This document shows positions 1 to 8,118 of a DNA stretch of 64,000 nt, one piece after another (the stretch's first letter is position 1; each line of letters opens with the position of its first letter). The position numbers were made by a program, and so were the translations under genes. Location of the stretch: positions 276,681-340,680 of the forward strand of contig CAKSAN010000001.1 of assembly GCA_934436435.1 (NCBI GenBank), read 5' to 3'. Below the pieces are notes generated by a model. It was given only the letters and a program-made list of their open reading frames with translations, made no database searches and was not told the DNA's origin. This DNA comes from an uncultured Acetatifactor sp. GTDB lineage: Bacteria; Bacillota; Clostridia; Lachnospirales; Lachnospiraceae.

Positions 1-234
1 CTGTCCCAGTTCCAGGCGAATATCCGCATCCACCTTGGCGTCGATCAAAACATCCTGCAACAGACGGATCTGCGCATTATTCCCTTCTCTGGAGACCACC
101 TCTCCCCGAAGGGTCTGCCCCGGAACCAGTGTCCGGATCTGGCGGTTTACCTGTTCGGTGCTTGTGCTGCCCGTCGCCTGTACTCTGCTGTTATCCGTTA
201 TTTTGTCCTGTGAGAACCATCCTGTCAGTTTCAT
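1..234 (-). CDS. N-terminal part of an unidentified protein, cut by the left edge
   Basis: An ATG at 234-232 follows a GGGAGAG ribosome binding site. The frame stays open for 78 codons to the window edge, so the C-terminus is missing. The visible part begins MKLTGWFSQDK, then a polar Ser/Thr/Gln-rich stretch, then a small beta-rich segment with the pattern VPGQTLRGEVVS and LIDAKVDADIRLELG. That pattern resembles N-termini of FliK-like proteins that follow rnhB in Lachnospiraceae, but this is family memory, not proof. It lies 52 bp behind rnhB and is probably co-transcribed. Confidence 0.6.
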   Translation of the reverse strand, partial: MKLTGWFSQDKITDNSRVQATGSTSTEQVNRQIRTLVPGQTLRGEVVSREGNNAQIRLLQDVLIDAKVDADIRLELGQ

Positions 235-285
235 ATTGTTTTCTCTCCCGACACGCTCCAGTCCCTGCCTGTGGGCGCAGCATTC

Positions 286-1044
286 TTAAAATCCAAAGTT
301 TTTGATAAAGCTGTGTCTGTGGATCGGTGTCGGACCATATTCCTTCAGTGCCGCAATATGTGCAGCGCTGCCGTATCCCTTATTGGATGCAAAGTCATAT
401 TCCGGAAATACATCGGCATACTGCTCCATGAGCCGGTCCCTGGTCACCTTGGCCACAATACTGGCCGCTCCGATGGAGATACTCTTGGCATCGCCCTTGA
501 TGATCGGCACCTGTCTTATCTCCACACCGGGGATCGTCACGGCATCGTTCAATAACAGATCCGGTGCCGGATCCAGTTTGCCGATAGCCTCCCGCATGGC
601 TTCATAGGTTGCCTGCAAAATATTAATCTCGTCGATCCGCTCCGGAGAGGCATAGCCCACGGCCCAGGCCACCGCTTCCCTCGTGATCACATCATACAGC
701 TCTTCTCTCTTTTTTTCGGATAATTGCTTGGAATCATTAATGTATAAAATATCACAATCTTTGGGCAGAATGACCGCACCGGCCACCACAGGACCCGCTA
801 ACGGTCCTCTTCCCACTTCATCGATTCCGCAGATGTATGCATACTGTGCATACTCTTTTTCATATTTTTTCAGATTCTCGATCCGCTGCCGTTCTTTTTC
901 CAGAGCTTCAATCTTTTTGTGTGCGCCTGCCACCAGCTTCTGTACCCCGCTTCTCGGGTCGTTCTCATATTCTGCTATAAATTCAGGCAGCCTTTCTACT
1001 GAAGCTGCCTGTAATATTTCTTTGATCTTTGCTGCACTTTCCAT
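286..1044 (-). CDS. rnhB: Ribonuclease HII
   Basis: Cytoplasmic endonuclease that cleaves the RNA strand of RNA-DNA hybrids and removes single ribonucleotides misincorporated in DNA. The 252-residue protein has the RNase HII signature GIDEVGRGPLAG at residues 73-84, with catalytic Asp75 and Glu76. Further conserved blocks are NDSKQLSEKKRE and the late SIAAASIVAKVTRD-like segment. About 70 residues of charged, helical N-terminal extension precede the catalytic domain, as is common in Firmicutes. The gene sits at the end of the rplS-lepB-rbgA-lepB-rnhB run, 21 bp after lepB. Confidence 0.95.
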   Translation of the reverse strand: MESAAKIKEILQAASVERLPEFIAEYENDPRSGVQKLVAGAHKKIEALEKERQRIENLKKYEKEYAQYAYICGIDEVGRGPLAGPVVAGAVILPKDCDILYINDSKQLSEKKREELYDVITREAVAWAVGYASPERIDEINILQATYEAMREAIGKLDPAPDLLLNDAVTIPGVEIRQVPIIKGDAKSISIGAASIVAKVTRDRLMEQYADVFPEYDFASNKGYGSAAHIAALKEYGPTPIHRHSFIKNFGF

Positions 1045-1065
1045 ATGCTTATCCCCATTTTGCGG

Positions 1066-1611
1066 TTATTGATGTTGTAATATACCGAAATCGGAAAACG
1101 GCCAGATCCGCAGCCATGCTTTTCCGACAATATTCTCCCGTTTGATGTTCCCTACCATATCCGTACGGCTGTCACTGGAATTGTTGCGGTTATCCCCCAT
1201 GACAAAATATTCATCTTCTCCCAATTCGATGGGTTCCGCCGCCCTGCCGATGGTCTCAGGCCTTATGACTTCCATTCCGTAAGATTCTTCCAGCTTTTCT
1301 CCATTAATGTAGATACTGCCGTCTTCCTTAATCTGTACAGTCTCGCCCGGTAATCCGATAATCCGCTTAATATAGTAAGTGTTATCCTGATATTGAAAGG
1401 GGAACACAATAATGTCAAACCGTTCCGGATCATGGAAACGATAGCTTAACTTATCCACGATCAGATTGTCCCCGTTATGCAGGGTATGCTCCATGGAAGC
1501 ACCTTCCACTTCCGTACGCTGTCCTACAAAGGTGATCACCAGCCATACCGCTCCCAATACGCAGAGCAGGTAAATTGCTGTGCTTAATAATTCTTTCATT
1601 ATTTTATTCAT
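1066..1611 (-). CDS. lepB: Signal peptidase I (first of two paralogues)
   Basis: Membrane-anchored serine protease that removes signal peptides from exported proteins. The 181-residue protein has one N-terminal membrane segment (about residues 8-30), the catalytic serine in GASMEHTL (Ser39) and the general-base lysine in YYIKRIIGLPGE (Lys82). The box MGDNRNNSSDSR comes next. The start is preceded by GGAGAGGATATAG, which also holds the stop codon of rbgA. A second signal peptidase gene lies just upstream (2479-3054), with rbgA between the two. Confidence 0.93.
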   Translation of the reverse strand: MNKIMKELLSTAIYLLCVLGAVWLVITFVGQRTEVEGASMEHTLHNGDNLIVDKLSYRFHDPERFDIIVFPFQYQDNTYYIKRIIGLPGETVQIKEDGSIYINGEKLEESYGMEVIRPETIGRAAEPIELGEDEYFVMGDNRNNSSDSRTDMVGNIKRENIVGKAWLRIWPFSDFGILQHQ

Positions 1612-1615
1612 CTGT

Positions 1616-2455
1616 CTATATCCTCTCCAGTGTCATTCGTCCCAGCTTGCCGCTTCGGAAGTCATCGATCAAAATTCCGGATGCCTTCCCCAGATCCAGC
1701 TGTTCTCCCTTCGCATAGCATTTGCGGCTCTCTGCCACTGCTTCCAGTATTTCTGTAGGTTTACCCTCCGGTTCTGCCCCGTAGCGCTCCTGCAAAGCCT
1801 TCGGATATAACTCCTTGATGGCTCCGATCAGATCACAGGCCAGTTCATCCGGAATCAGTATCTCATCATTCATGGATCCGATAAATGCCAGACGCATTCC
1901 CACCTGCTGGTCTTCGAATTTGGGCCACAAAATGCCCGGGGTGTCCAACAGCTCCAGCCCCTTGTTCAGACGGATCCACTGTTTTCCCTTGGTGACACCG
2001 GGTTTATTTCCCGTCTTGGCGCATGCCTTTCCCGCAAAGGAATTAATAAATGTGGATTTTCCCACATTGGGGATCCCCACTACCATGGCACGTACCGGAC
2101 GGTTTACGATCCCGCGTTTTCTGTCACGCTCGATCTTTTCCTTACATACCTCCTGCACCAGTCCCTGAATCGATTTGATGCCCATGCCGGTGCGGGAATT
2201 GATTTCCAGTACGCCCATTCCCTGATCAGAAAAGTATTCGACCCATTTTTTATTCCATACGGGATCTGCCAGATCTGATTTATTCAGCAAAATGATGCGG
2301 GCTTTTCCTTTTCCCAGTTCATCAATGTCCGGGTTTCTGCTGCTGATGGGAATTCTGGCATCCACAAGCTCGATGACCAGATCGATCAGCTTGATATTTT
2401 CCTGCATCATACGCCTTGCTTTGGTCATATGACCGGGATACCACTGATAATTCAT
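1616..2455 (-). CDS. rbgA: Ribosome biogenesis GTPase RbgA (YlqF)
   Basis: Circularly permuted GTPase needed for late assembly of the 50S subunit in Firmicutes. In the 279-residue protein the G4 motif NKSD (58-61) precedes G1, GIPNVGKST (127-135), and the G3-like LLDTPGIL. That permuted order is diagnostic. The N-terminus WYPGHMTKA and the C-terminal helical domain fit YlqF. The ATG is 8 bases after AGGAGAG. It lies between two lepB genes, the usual Firmicutes neighbourhood downstream of rplS. Confidence 0.94.
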   Translation of the reverse strand: MNYQWYPGHMTKARRMMQENIKLIDLVIELVDARIPISSRNPDIDELGKGKARIILLNKSDLADPVWNKKWVEYFSDQGMGVLEINSRTGMGIKSIQGLVQEVCKEKIERDRKRGIVNRPVRAMVVGIPNVGKSTFINSFAGKACAKTGNKPGVTKGKQWIRLNKGLELLDTPGILWPKFEDQQVGMRLAFIGSMNDEILIPDELACDLIGAIKELYPKALQERYGAEPEGKPTEILEAVAESRKCYAKGEQLDLGKASGILIDDFRSGKLGRMTLERI

Positions 2456-2478
2456 TGTCTGCTCTCCTAATGTCTTCT

Positions 2479-3054
2479 CTATTTGATAAAGCCGATGCCT
2501 TCTGTCCCGGATCTTAAGTGGAACCAGGCTTTTCCTATCATATCGCCCTCTTCCACCGGTCCGATATTGGCCGATCTGCTGTCTTCACTGTTATTGGGAT
2601 TATCCCCGATACAAAAATATTCTTTATTTCCCAATATAATCTCATTTTCCGCAATGCCCGCATCCAGGATCCGTTCCGTCACCCATCTGCTTTCCTGTCC
2701 ATTGACATACAGGGTACCGTCCGCGATCCTTACTTTGTCTCCCGGTACTGCCACAACACGCTTGACATAATAATGGGAATTCTCATTGCCGTTCGGCAGA
2801 AATGCTACAACGTCCCCTGCTTTGGGGGAAGATAAAATGTACAGGAATCGGTCGATAAATATCTGTTGCCCGTTCTCCAGTGTCGGTTCCATGGACATTC
2901 CCACAACTCTGGTGGATTTTCCGAGGAAAACCACCACCACAGCAGCCAGGAAAACAGACAAGGCAATACCGAAGATCCAGTTGAAAATTTCTCTGAGCAA
3001 TTCCCGGCTGATCTTTTTCTTCTTTTTATAAAAACTTAGTCCTTTGTTTCTCAA
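2479..3054 (-). CDS. lepB: Signal peptidase I (second paralogue)
   Basis: A 191-residue type I signal peptidase with a Lys-rich cytoplasmic N-terminus, a membrane segment at about residues 24-44, the nucleophile in VGMSMEPTL (Ser54) and the catalytic lysine in YYVKRVVAVPGD (Lys98). The GDNPNNSEDSR box is conserved. The apparent start is a TTG with only a weak ribosome binding site, so the exact N-terminus is uncertain. It clearly differs from the lepB at 1066-1611, so this is an old duplication and not a recent repeat. Confidence 0.88.
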   Translation of the reverse strand: MRNKGLSFYKKKKKISRELLREIFNWIFGIALSVFLAAVVVVFLGKSTRVVGMSMEPTLENGQQIFIDRFLYILSSPKAGDVVAFLPNGNENSHYYVKRVVAVPGDKVRIADGTLYVNGQESRWVTERILDAGIAENEIILGNKEYFCIGDNPNNSEDSRSANIGPVEEGDMIGKAWFHLRSGTEGIGFIK

Positions 3055-3173
3055 TGCTCTGTCCTATCTCACATAGTTTTGGTATCAGTGTACCATATCC
3101 GTATTCCTTTTTCAATGTAACTATTCAGAACCCTGCCACACACATTGGCAAAACCGCACGATTCTCGTGCTTT

Positions 3174-3212
3174 CAAAAAAAATATAAAAGGCAGCTGTCC
3201 GAAACAGCTGCC
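3174..3212 (-). terminator. Intrinsic terminator after rplS
   Basis: On the minus strand GGCAGCTGTT and its complement form a 9-10 bp stem with a TCGG-type loop, followed by TTTTATATTTTTTT. It begins 17 bp past the rplS stop codon, so lepB-rbgA-lepB-rnhB need read-through or their own promoter. Confidence 0.85.
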
Positions 3213-3228
3213 CTCCCGGTCAATGTAA

Positions 3229-3576
3229 TTATTTAACTAATTCCTTAACCTTTGCCTTCTTACCAACACGATCTCTTAAGTAATTCAGCTTAGCACGTCT
3301 TACTTTACCTTTTCTTACAACTTCGATCTTCTCTACATTGGGAGAATGTAAAGGCCAAGTCTTCTCTACGCCGATACCGTTGGAAGTCTTTCTAACAGTG
3401 AAAGTCTCTCTGTTGCTGCCGCCCTGTCTCTTCAGTACAACACCTTCGAATACCTGAATTCTCTCACGGTTACCCTCTTTGATCTTGCCGTATACCTTAA
3501 CGGTATCGCCGACTTCAAACTGATCAACGGTTGCTTTTAACTGTTCTGCTTCGATCTCTTTGATAATGTTACTCAT
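3229..3576 (-). CDS. rplS: Ribosomal protein L19
   Basis: Large-subunit ribosomal protein located at the 30S-50S interface. The 115-residue protein matches L19 along its whole length: [28 protein letters not shown], the [22 protein letters not shown] core and the basic [12 protein letters not shown] tail. AAGGAGG lies 7 bases before the ATG. The gene has its own promoter (3656-3684) and terminator (3174-3212), so it is a separate unit inside the conserved trmD-rplS-lepB order. Confidence 0.97.
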   Translation of the reverse strand: MSNIIKEIEAEQLKATVDQFEVGDTVKVYGKIKEGNRERIQVFEGVVLKRQGGSNRETFTVRKTSNGIGVEKTWPLHSPNVEKIEVVRKGKVRRAKLNYLRDRVGKKAKVKELVK

Positions 3577-3684
3577 AATGAGCCTCCTTCATAAAATGGA
3601 TGTTCTTAATACCCTTACTGGTAACAGAGGACCATCTCGTTTTCACAACATTCAGATTCTACCATAAGCCCGCATAAAAAGCAA
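3577..3684 (-). promoter_or_regulatory. rplS promoter and leader
   Basis: On the minus strand TTGCTT (3684-3679), a 17-bp spacer and TAGAAT (3661-3656) form a good sigma-A promoter. The transcript leader of about 70 nt ends with an ACATCCATTTTA segment just before the AAGGAGG. Firmicutes rplS leaders often carry a small autoregulatory L19-binding structure (Rfam L19 leader). The position and this segment fit, but I could not fold it convincingly. Confidence 0.6.
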
Positions 3685-3691
3685 GCTTTTT

Positions 3692-5074
3692 TTATCTGTA
3701 CAGCCACCAGATCACAGGCTCCGAAAGATTCAGTCCCAGTCTCTCCTGCAGCCGTGTGGAGGCCTCATTGCCCTCTACAATATGGGCATAGGGTACAAAG
3801 CCCTGTTCTCTCTGTCTGTTGATCAGATAGCCCTCCAGAGATGCGGCCAGCCCCTGTCTGCGGTACGCATCTTCCACATACAGCATTCCCATGCTGCCGT
3901 CATTATGGCTGCCAATAAATCCGCAAAGCTTTTCCTCAATATAGATACCGTACACATCTCCGGCACCGATTCTCTCCCGGACATATGCATCGCCTCCCAG
4001 ATGATAATGTTCCGCCACATAGGGGATGTCTGCCTCTGTCAGCCTCCGGATATCCTTATGTCTCACCGGCAGCGGCTCGCCTCTGGTATAGCAGACCTGG
4101 GAACACAACATACTGCCATGATACCCCAGGGCCTCGCTGACCCGTTCGTTCCACCGGTCGGTCACGGTCACCATACTATGCTCCGCCACATCTTTCGGAA
4201 TCAGCGGCAGCATTTTTTCAAGATGTTCCTCATCCTCTGCATTCAGCATAGCGTTGCCAATCTCCGGCAGATAGATCAGTACATTTTTTCCTTCCGCATA
4301 AAGCACTTCTCCACGGCCTCTTGCCAGCGTCTCCATCATATGAATGAAATTGCGCTTCTTCGCGGAAAGTTTTTTAATGACCCGCTGTTTTTCCTGATAC
4401 TTTGCATAGAGATCCGGACGGCGTTCTTCGGTACGGTGTTCGGACTGTTCCAGACGCCAGGCATTGATCTTTTTATGATTACCGGACAGAAGTACCTCCG
4501 GCACTTTCTTCCCGTGCCATTCCTCCGGACGGGAATACTGTGGGTATTCCAGCAGGTCATTATGAAAGCTTTCCGTCTCAGCGGACTCGTCGTTGTTGAG
4601 CACTCCCGGCACCAGTCTTGCCACTGCATCCACCACAACCATAGCCGCCAGTTCTCCGCCGGTAAGGACATAGTCTCCGATAGAAATATAGTCTGTCACG
4701 ATCTCTTCCAGAACTCTCTCGTCGATTCCCTCGTAGTGACCGCAGAGTAACACCAGTTCCTCTTCTGTGGACAGTTCTCTTGCTTTTTTCTGGGTAAAGG
4801 GCGCCCCCTGTGGGGTCAGATAGACGCAGCGGATTTTTTTCTCCCCCGCCACGGCCCGGTAGGCATCATATACCGGCTGGGCCTGCATTAACATTCCGGC
4901 GCCGCCGCCATAGGTGTAATCGTCTACTTTTCCATGTCTATCCTGTGTGTAATCCCGGATATTCACCGCATCAATGGAGATCAGGTTCTTCTCCGCCGCC
5001 CGGCCCAGGATACTGGTCGCCAGTCCCTGCTGCACCATTTCCGGGAACAGGGTCAAAATGTGAAACCTCATCAT
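3692..5074 (-). CDS. trmD: tRNA (guanine37-N1)-methyltransferase fused to a GNAT acetyltransferase domain
   Basis: The first ~240 of 460 residues are a complete TrmD, the SAM-dependent enzyme that makes m1G37 in tRNAs and prevents +1 frameshifting. Its trefoil-knot motifs are visible: YLTPQGAPF, LLCGHYEGIDERV and SIGDYVLTGGELAA. Residues ~245-460 are an added GNAT-type domain with VEDAYRRQGLAASLEGYLI as the acetyl-CoA-binding motif A and EGNEASTRLQERLGL towards the end. Typical TrmD is about 240-250 residues, so the length is nearly doubled. There is no stop or frameshift at the junction. The start overlaps the rimM stop as ATGA. The acetyltransferase substrate is unknown. Confidence 0.92.
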   Translation of the reverse strand: MMRFHILTLFPEMVQQGLATSILGRAAEKNLISIDAVNIRDYTQDRHGKVDDYTYGGGAGMLMQAQPVYDAYRAVAGEKKIRCVYLTPQGAPFTQKKARELSTEEELVLLCGHYEGIDERVLEEIVTDYISIGDYVLTGGELAAMVVVDAVARLVPGVLNNDESAETESFHNDLLEYPQYSRPEEWHGKKVPEVLLSGNHKKINAWRLEQSEHRTEERRPDLYAKYQEKQRVIKKLSAKKRNFIHMMETLARGRGEVLYAEGKNVLIYLPEIGNAMLNAEDEEHLEKMLPLIPKDVAEHSMVTVTDRWNERVSEALGYHGSMLCSQVCYTRGEPLPVRHKDIRRLTEADIPYVAEHYHLGGDAYVRERIGAGDVYGIYIEEKLCGFIGSHNDGSMGMLYVEDAYRRQGLAASLEGYLINRQREQGFVPYAHIVEGNEASTRLQERLGLNLSEPVIWWLYR

Positions 5075-5583
5075 AAGTCAAGCAATCCTTCCAGTACATG
5101 TACCTGCATCGTGCCGTTTTCCACGTCCACATTCAGAATACACTGTTTGATAGCGGGCAGAAGCAGGCTCTTGCCGTCTGCCATTTCCACCTCGTAGACA
5201 TCATTGGCACCGGTCTCGATCACATCTTTTACCGTACCTAATTCTTTTCCGTCCTCATCCTGTACCTTCAGTCCGATCAGATCCGCGATGAAATACTCGT
5301 CTCTTTGCAGACGTACCGCATTTTTGCGGGTCACATACAGACTCTTCTGACGGTATTTTTCTATATCATTAATGTTGTCCAGTCCTTTGAATTTCAGAAT
5401 CACAAACTGCTTAAAGAACTTGACGCCCTCAATTTCCAGATTCATTTTTTCCCTGCCGGTGTCCAGAACGACTTCCTTTAATCTGCGGAATCTTCTGGGA
5501 TCATCCGTGGTAGGATATACCTTTACTTCTCCTCTCACCCCATGGGTGGAAGTGATAATGCCGACCTGCAACAGATCTTCCAT
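5071..5583 (-). CDS. rimM: 16S rRNA processing protein RimM
   Basis: Assembly factor for the head of the 30S subunit that binds S19. The 170-residue protein begins LLQVGIITSTHGVRGEVKVYP, the RimM N-terminal barrel signature. It ends with the PRC-barrel half containing EYFIADLIGLKV and LLLPAIKQCILNVDVE. It overlaps trmD by 4 bases (ATGA), implying translational coupling, and belongs to the rpsP-khpA-rimM-trmD cluster. A terminator-like hairpin separates it from khpA. Confidence 0.95.
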   Translation of the reverse strand: MEDLLQVGIITSTHGVRGEVKVYPTTDDPRRFRRLKEVVLDTGREKMNLEIEGVKFFKQFVILKFKGLDNINDIEKYRQKSLYVTRKNAVRLQRDEYFIADLIGLKVQDEDGKELGTVKDVIETGANDVYEVEMADGKSLLLPAIKQCILNVDVENGTMQVHVLEGLLDL

Positions 5584-5610
5584 ATAGTCTTACTCCATTC
5601 CGGCTTTTAG

Positions 5611-5648
5611 CCAAAAAACGGAGAAACACACGCCTGTATGTTTCTCCG
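5611..5648 (-). terminator. Terminator-like hairpin between khpA and rimM
   Basis: On the minus strand CGGAGAAACA and TGTTTCTCCG pair as a perfect 10-bp stem around a 10-nt loop, followed directly by TTTTTT. It lies 30 bp after the khpA stop. As rimM-trmD have no obvious promoter of their own, it may act as an attenuator that sets the ratio of ribosomal protein to modification enzymes. Confidence 0.75.
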
Positions 5649-5677
5649 CTCAACGTCAGGGATCTCTCAATTCAAAA

Positions 5678-5905
5678 TTAAACGATCTCAACGTCCACTC
5701 TTGTGTTGTCTTTGGATGATGCTGCTTTCACAACGGAGCGGATTGCTTTTGCAATACGTCCCTGCTTACCGATCACCTTACCCATATCGGACGCAGCTAC
5801 ATGAAGTTCAAGGACGATATTTTTTCCTTCTGTCTTCTCAGTTACAACTACTTCATCCGGATTATCAACGAGTGCCTTTGCAACTACTTCTACTAGTTCC
5901 TTCAT
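5678..5905 (-). CDS. khpA: KH-domain RNA-binding protein KhpA (YlqC)
   Basis: Small RNA-binding protein that in Firmicutes pairs with KhpB and influences cell division and small-RNA function. The 75-residue protein is a single type II KH domain with the loop GKQGRIAKAIR (the GxxG motif). It starts MKELVEVVAKALVDNPDEV, typical of the family. A GGAGG motif precedes the ATG. It lies 31 bp after rpsP, the standard position. Confidence 0.93.
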   Translation of the reverse strand: MKELVEVVAKALVDNPDEVVVTEKTEGKNIVLELHVAASDMGKVIGKQGRIAKAIRSVVKAASSKDNTRVDVEIV

Positions 5906-5936
5906 AATCCACCTCCGATGAATAGATATTTAGAAC

Positions 5937-6182
5937 TTATTTCTCGATTCCTGCAACCTTGAAAAGCTTAGCAACCTGCTCGGTAGGCTGAGCGCCGTTC
6001 TGTAACCACTTCTTAGCCAGTTCTTCGTTGATCTTGAAAGTGGAAGGATCGGTGGAAGGATCGTAGGTACCGATCTCCTCGATGAATCTACCGTCTCTGG
6101 GGGAACGGGAATCTGCTACGATAATTCTGTAAAAAGGAGCCTTCTTCTGTCCCATTCTTCTTAATCTGATCTTTACTGCCAT
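5937..6182 (-). CDS. rpsP: Ribosomal protein S16
   Basis: Small-subunit protein needed for 30S assembly. The start chosen is the ATG of [14 protein letters not shown], giving 81 residues, because GGAGG lies 8 bases before it. A more upstream in-frame ATG overlaps that ribosome binding site and is unlikely to be used. The motifs [28 protein letters not shown] are the S16 core (shown here as family match). It heads the rpsP-khpA-rimM-trmD order and follows ffh by about 90 bp with no visible promoter. Confidence 0.96.
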   Translation of the reverse strand: MAVKIRLRRMGQKKAPFYRIIVADSRSPRDGRFIEEIGTYDPSTDPSTFKINEELAKKWLQNGAQPTEQVAKLFKVAGIEK

Positions 6183-6273
6183 TTCTTTTTCCTCCATTAA
6201 TTAAAAATAAAATAATTTATATGATAAGAACTGATTGTTCATATCGGACTTAAGTTAAATAAGTAAAAACATG

Positions 6274-7653
6274 TTAGAAAAATCTGCCGCCCATGCCGGG
6301 GAATTTTCCGCCGCCGAACATACCGCCCATGCCGCCGCGGCCCTTTTTGCCGCCGCCAAACTGCTTCATCATCTTCTGGGTCTGTTCGAACTGTTTGATA
6401 AACCGGTTCACCGTTGCAATATCCACACCGGCACCTTTGGCAATACGGTGCTTTCTCTGAGGGGTCAGGATCTTGGGATTCCTGCGTTCCTCCTTCGTCA
6501 TGGATAATACGATGGCTTCCGTACGCTTCATCTGGGTCTCGTCGATGGCGCCTTCCAGATCCGATGCCTTGATGCCCATTCCGGGAAGCATTCCCAGAAT
6601 ACTGGACAGACCACCCATATTCCGCATCTGTTTCATGCTCTCCAGGTAATCTTCGAAGTCGAATTTACCCTTCTTCATGCGTCCGGCCATGTCACGGCTC
6701 TTCTCTTCGTCGATATCGATATTGGCCTGTGCCTTGTCAATGAGGGATAATACATCGCCCATGCCTAAGATACGGCTGGCCATACGGTCGGGATAGAACT
6801 GCTCTAAGTCAGACAGCTTCTCACCCATACTTACAAAGAGGATCGGCTTGCCGGTGACTGCTTTGATGGAAAGTGCCGCACCACCTCGGGTATCGCCGTC
6901 CATCTTGGACAGGATCACACCGTCGACGCCCACCTTTTCATCAAATTCTTTCGCTACATTTACAGCGTCCTGACCGGTCATGGCATCGACTACCAAAAGC
7001 GTCTGATGCACGGTGACGGTCTCTTTGATCTCCTGTAATTCCGCCATCATGTCTTCATCCACATGAAGTCGTCCGGCAGTATCGAGGATTACTACGTTAT
7101 GACCATTTTTCTCCGCATACGCAATCGCTTCCTTGGCGATCTCGGCAGGCTTGTGATCCGTTCCCATGGAGAACACATCAACTTCCTGTTTCTTACCATT
7201 GATCTGTAACTGTTCAATGGCTGCAGGACGGTAAATATCGCAGGCTACCAGTAACGACTTCTTGCCCTTGAGCTTCAGCTTACCGGCGATCTTGGCAGTC
7301 GCAGTGGTTTTACCTGCACCCTGAAGACCTGCCATCATGATGACGGTAATGGCCTTGCCGGGCTGCATGGCGATTTCTGTGGTCTCACTGCCCATGAGGC
7401 TGATCATTTCTTCATTTACGATCTTGATCACCATCTGTCCGGGATTCAGACCGTTCATGACATCCTGACCAATGGCACGTTCTTCCACTGCCTTCACGAA
7501 CTGCTTGACTACCTTGAAGTTAACATCAGCCTCCAGGAGTGCCATCTTGACTTCCTTCAGTGCGGACTTGACATCCTCTTCCGTCAGACGGCCTTTGCTT
7601 CTTAAGTTTTTAAAAACATTCTGAAGTTTGTCTGTTAAACTTTCAAATGCCAT
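6274..7653 (-). CDS. ffh: Signal recognition particle protein Ffh (SRP54)
   Basis: GTPase that binds 4.5S/scRNA and signal sequences and hands ribosomes to the receptor FtsY (16244-17236 in this window). The 459-residue protein has the N domain, the G domain with GLQGAGKTTATAKIA, DTAGRLHVDE and SKMDGDTRGGAALS, and a methionine-rich M domain near residues 300-430. The C-terminus is a Gly/Met/Lys-rich tail (GGGKKGRGGMGGMFGGG). It follows ylxM by 10 bp, sharing the promoter at 8051-8079. Confidence 0.97.
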   Translation of the reverse strand: MAFESLTDKLQNVFKNLRSKGRLTEEDVKSALKEVKMALLEADVNFKVVKQFVKAVEERAIGQDVMNGLNPGQMVIKIVNEEMISLMGSETTEIAMQPGKAITVIMMAGLQGAGKTTATAKIAGKLKLKGKKSLLVACDIYRPAAIEQLQINGKKQEVDVFSMGTDHKPAEIAKEAIAYAEKNGHNVVILDTAGRLHVDEDMMAELQEIKETVTVHQTLLVVDAMTGQDAVNVAKEFDEKVGVDGVILSKMDGDTRGGAALSIKAVTGKPILFVSMGEKLSDLEQFYPDRMASRILGMGDVLSLIDKAQANIDIDEEKSRDMAGRMKKGKFDFEDYLESMKQMRNMGGLSSILGMLPGMGIKASDLEGAIDETQMKRTEAIVLSMTKEERRNPKILTPQRKHRIAKGAGVDIATVNRFIKQFEQTQKMMKQFGGGKKGRGGMGGMFGGGKFPGMGGRFF

Positions 7654-7663
7654 TTGCTGCTCC

Positions 7664-8032
7664 TTACCATTCCTTTAAAAGAGATCTGGATAATTCCCGG
7701 ATGCGTTCCATCCGTTCTCCGGGATCCGTATCATTCTGCACAGTCAGCTGTTCGATCTCACCGATCTTCTCCTTGGCTGCCATGAAACGTTCCACCAGAT
7801 GAAGCTTGCTCTCATAATCCTGTAGGATCCGGTCGCAACGCTTGATCAGATCATGGACGCCCTGCCTGCTGATGCCCTGTTCTCCCGCGATCTCGCCAAG
7901 AGACATATCATTATATACTGCATCCTCATACACTCTCTGCTGATGCTCGGTGAGAAGTTCCCCGTAGAAGTCATACAACAGATTCTGTTCCAAAATCCTG
8001 TCCATCTTATCCAGTGCCTTTCTATAGGTCAT
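7664..8032 (-). CDS. ylxM: YlxM/p13-family helix-turn-helix protein (UPF0122)
   Basis: A 122-residue sigma-70 region-4-like HTH protein that in Firmicutes nearly always precedes ffh and modulates SRP activity. The recognition region is [27 protein letters not shown] (residues ~40-66), with long helices on both sides. It is first in the transcript behind the consensus promoter at 8051-8079 and is followed 10 bp later by ffh. Confidence 0.92.
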   Translation of the reverse strand: MTYRKALDKMDRILEQNLLYDFYGELLTEHQQRVYEDAVYNDMSLGEIAGEQGISRQGVHDLIKRCDRILQDYESKLHLVERFMAAKEKIGEIEQLTVQNDTDPGERMERIRELSRSLLKEW

Positions 8033-8050
8033 GCGATATGCACCTTGGCT

Positions 8051-8079
8051 ATCATACTATAGAACGTCCGGGGTGTCAA
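8051..8079 (-). promoter_or_regulatory. Sigma-A promoter of ylxM-ffh
   Basis: On the minus strand TTGACA (8079-8074), a 17-bp spacer and TATGAT (8056-8051) lie 19 bp before the ylxM start codon, so the leader is very short. Confidence 0.85.
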
Positions 8080-8118
8080 GTATTTTTTCTTTACACCTTT
8101 TATTATTTAATCCCAGAG

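Noticed and set aside
3782..4750. A long plus-strand frame opposite trmD
   Set aside because: It is the antisense of a well-conserved protein gene, with no ribosome binding site and no recognisable domain.
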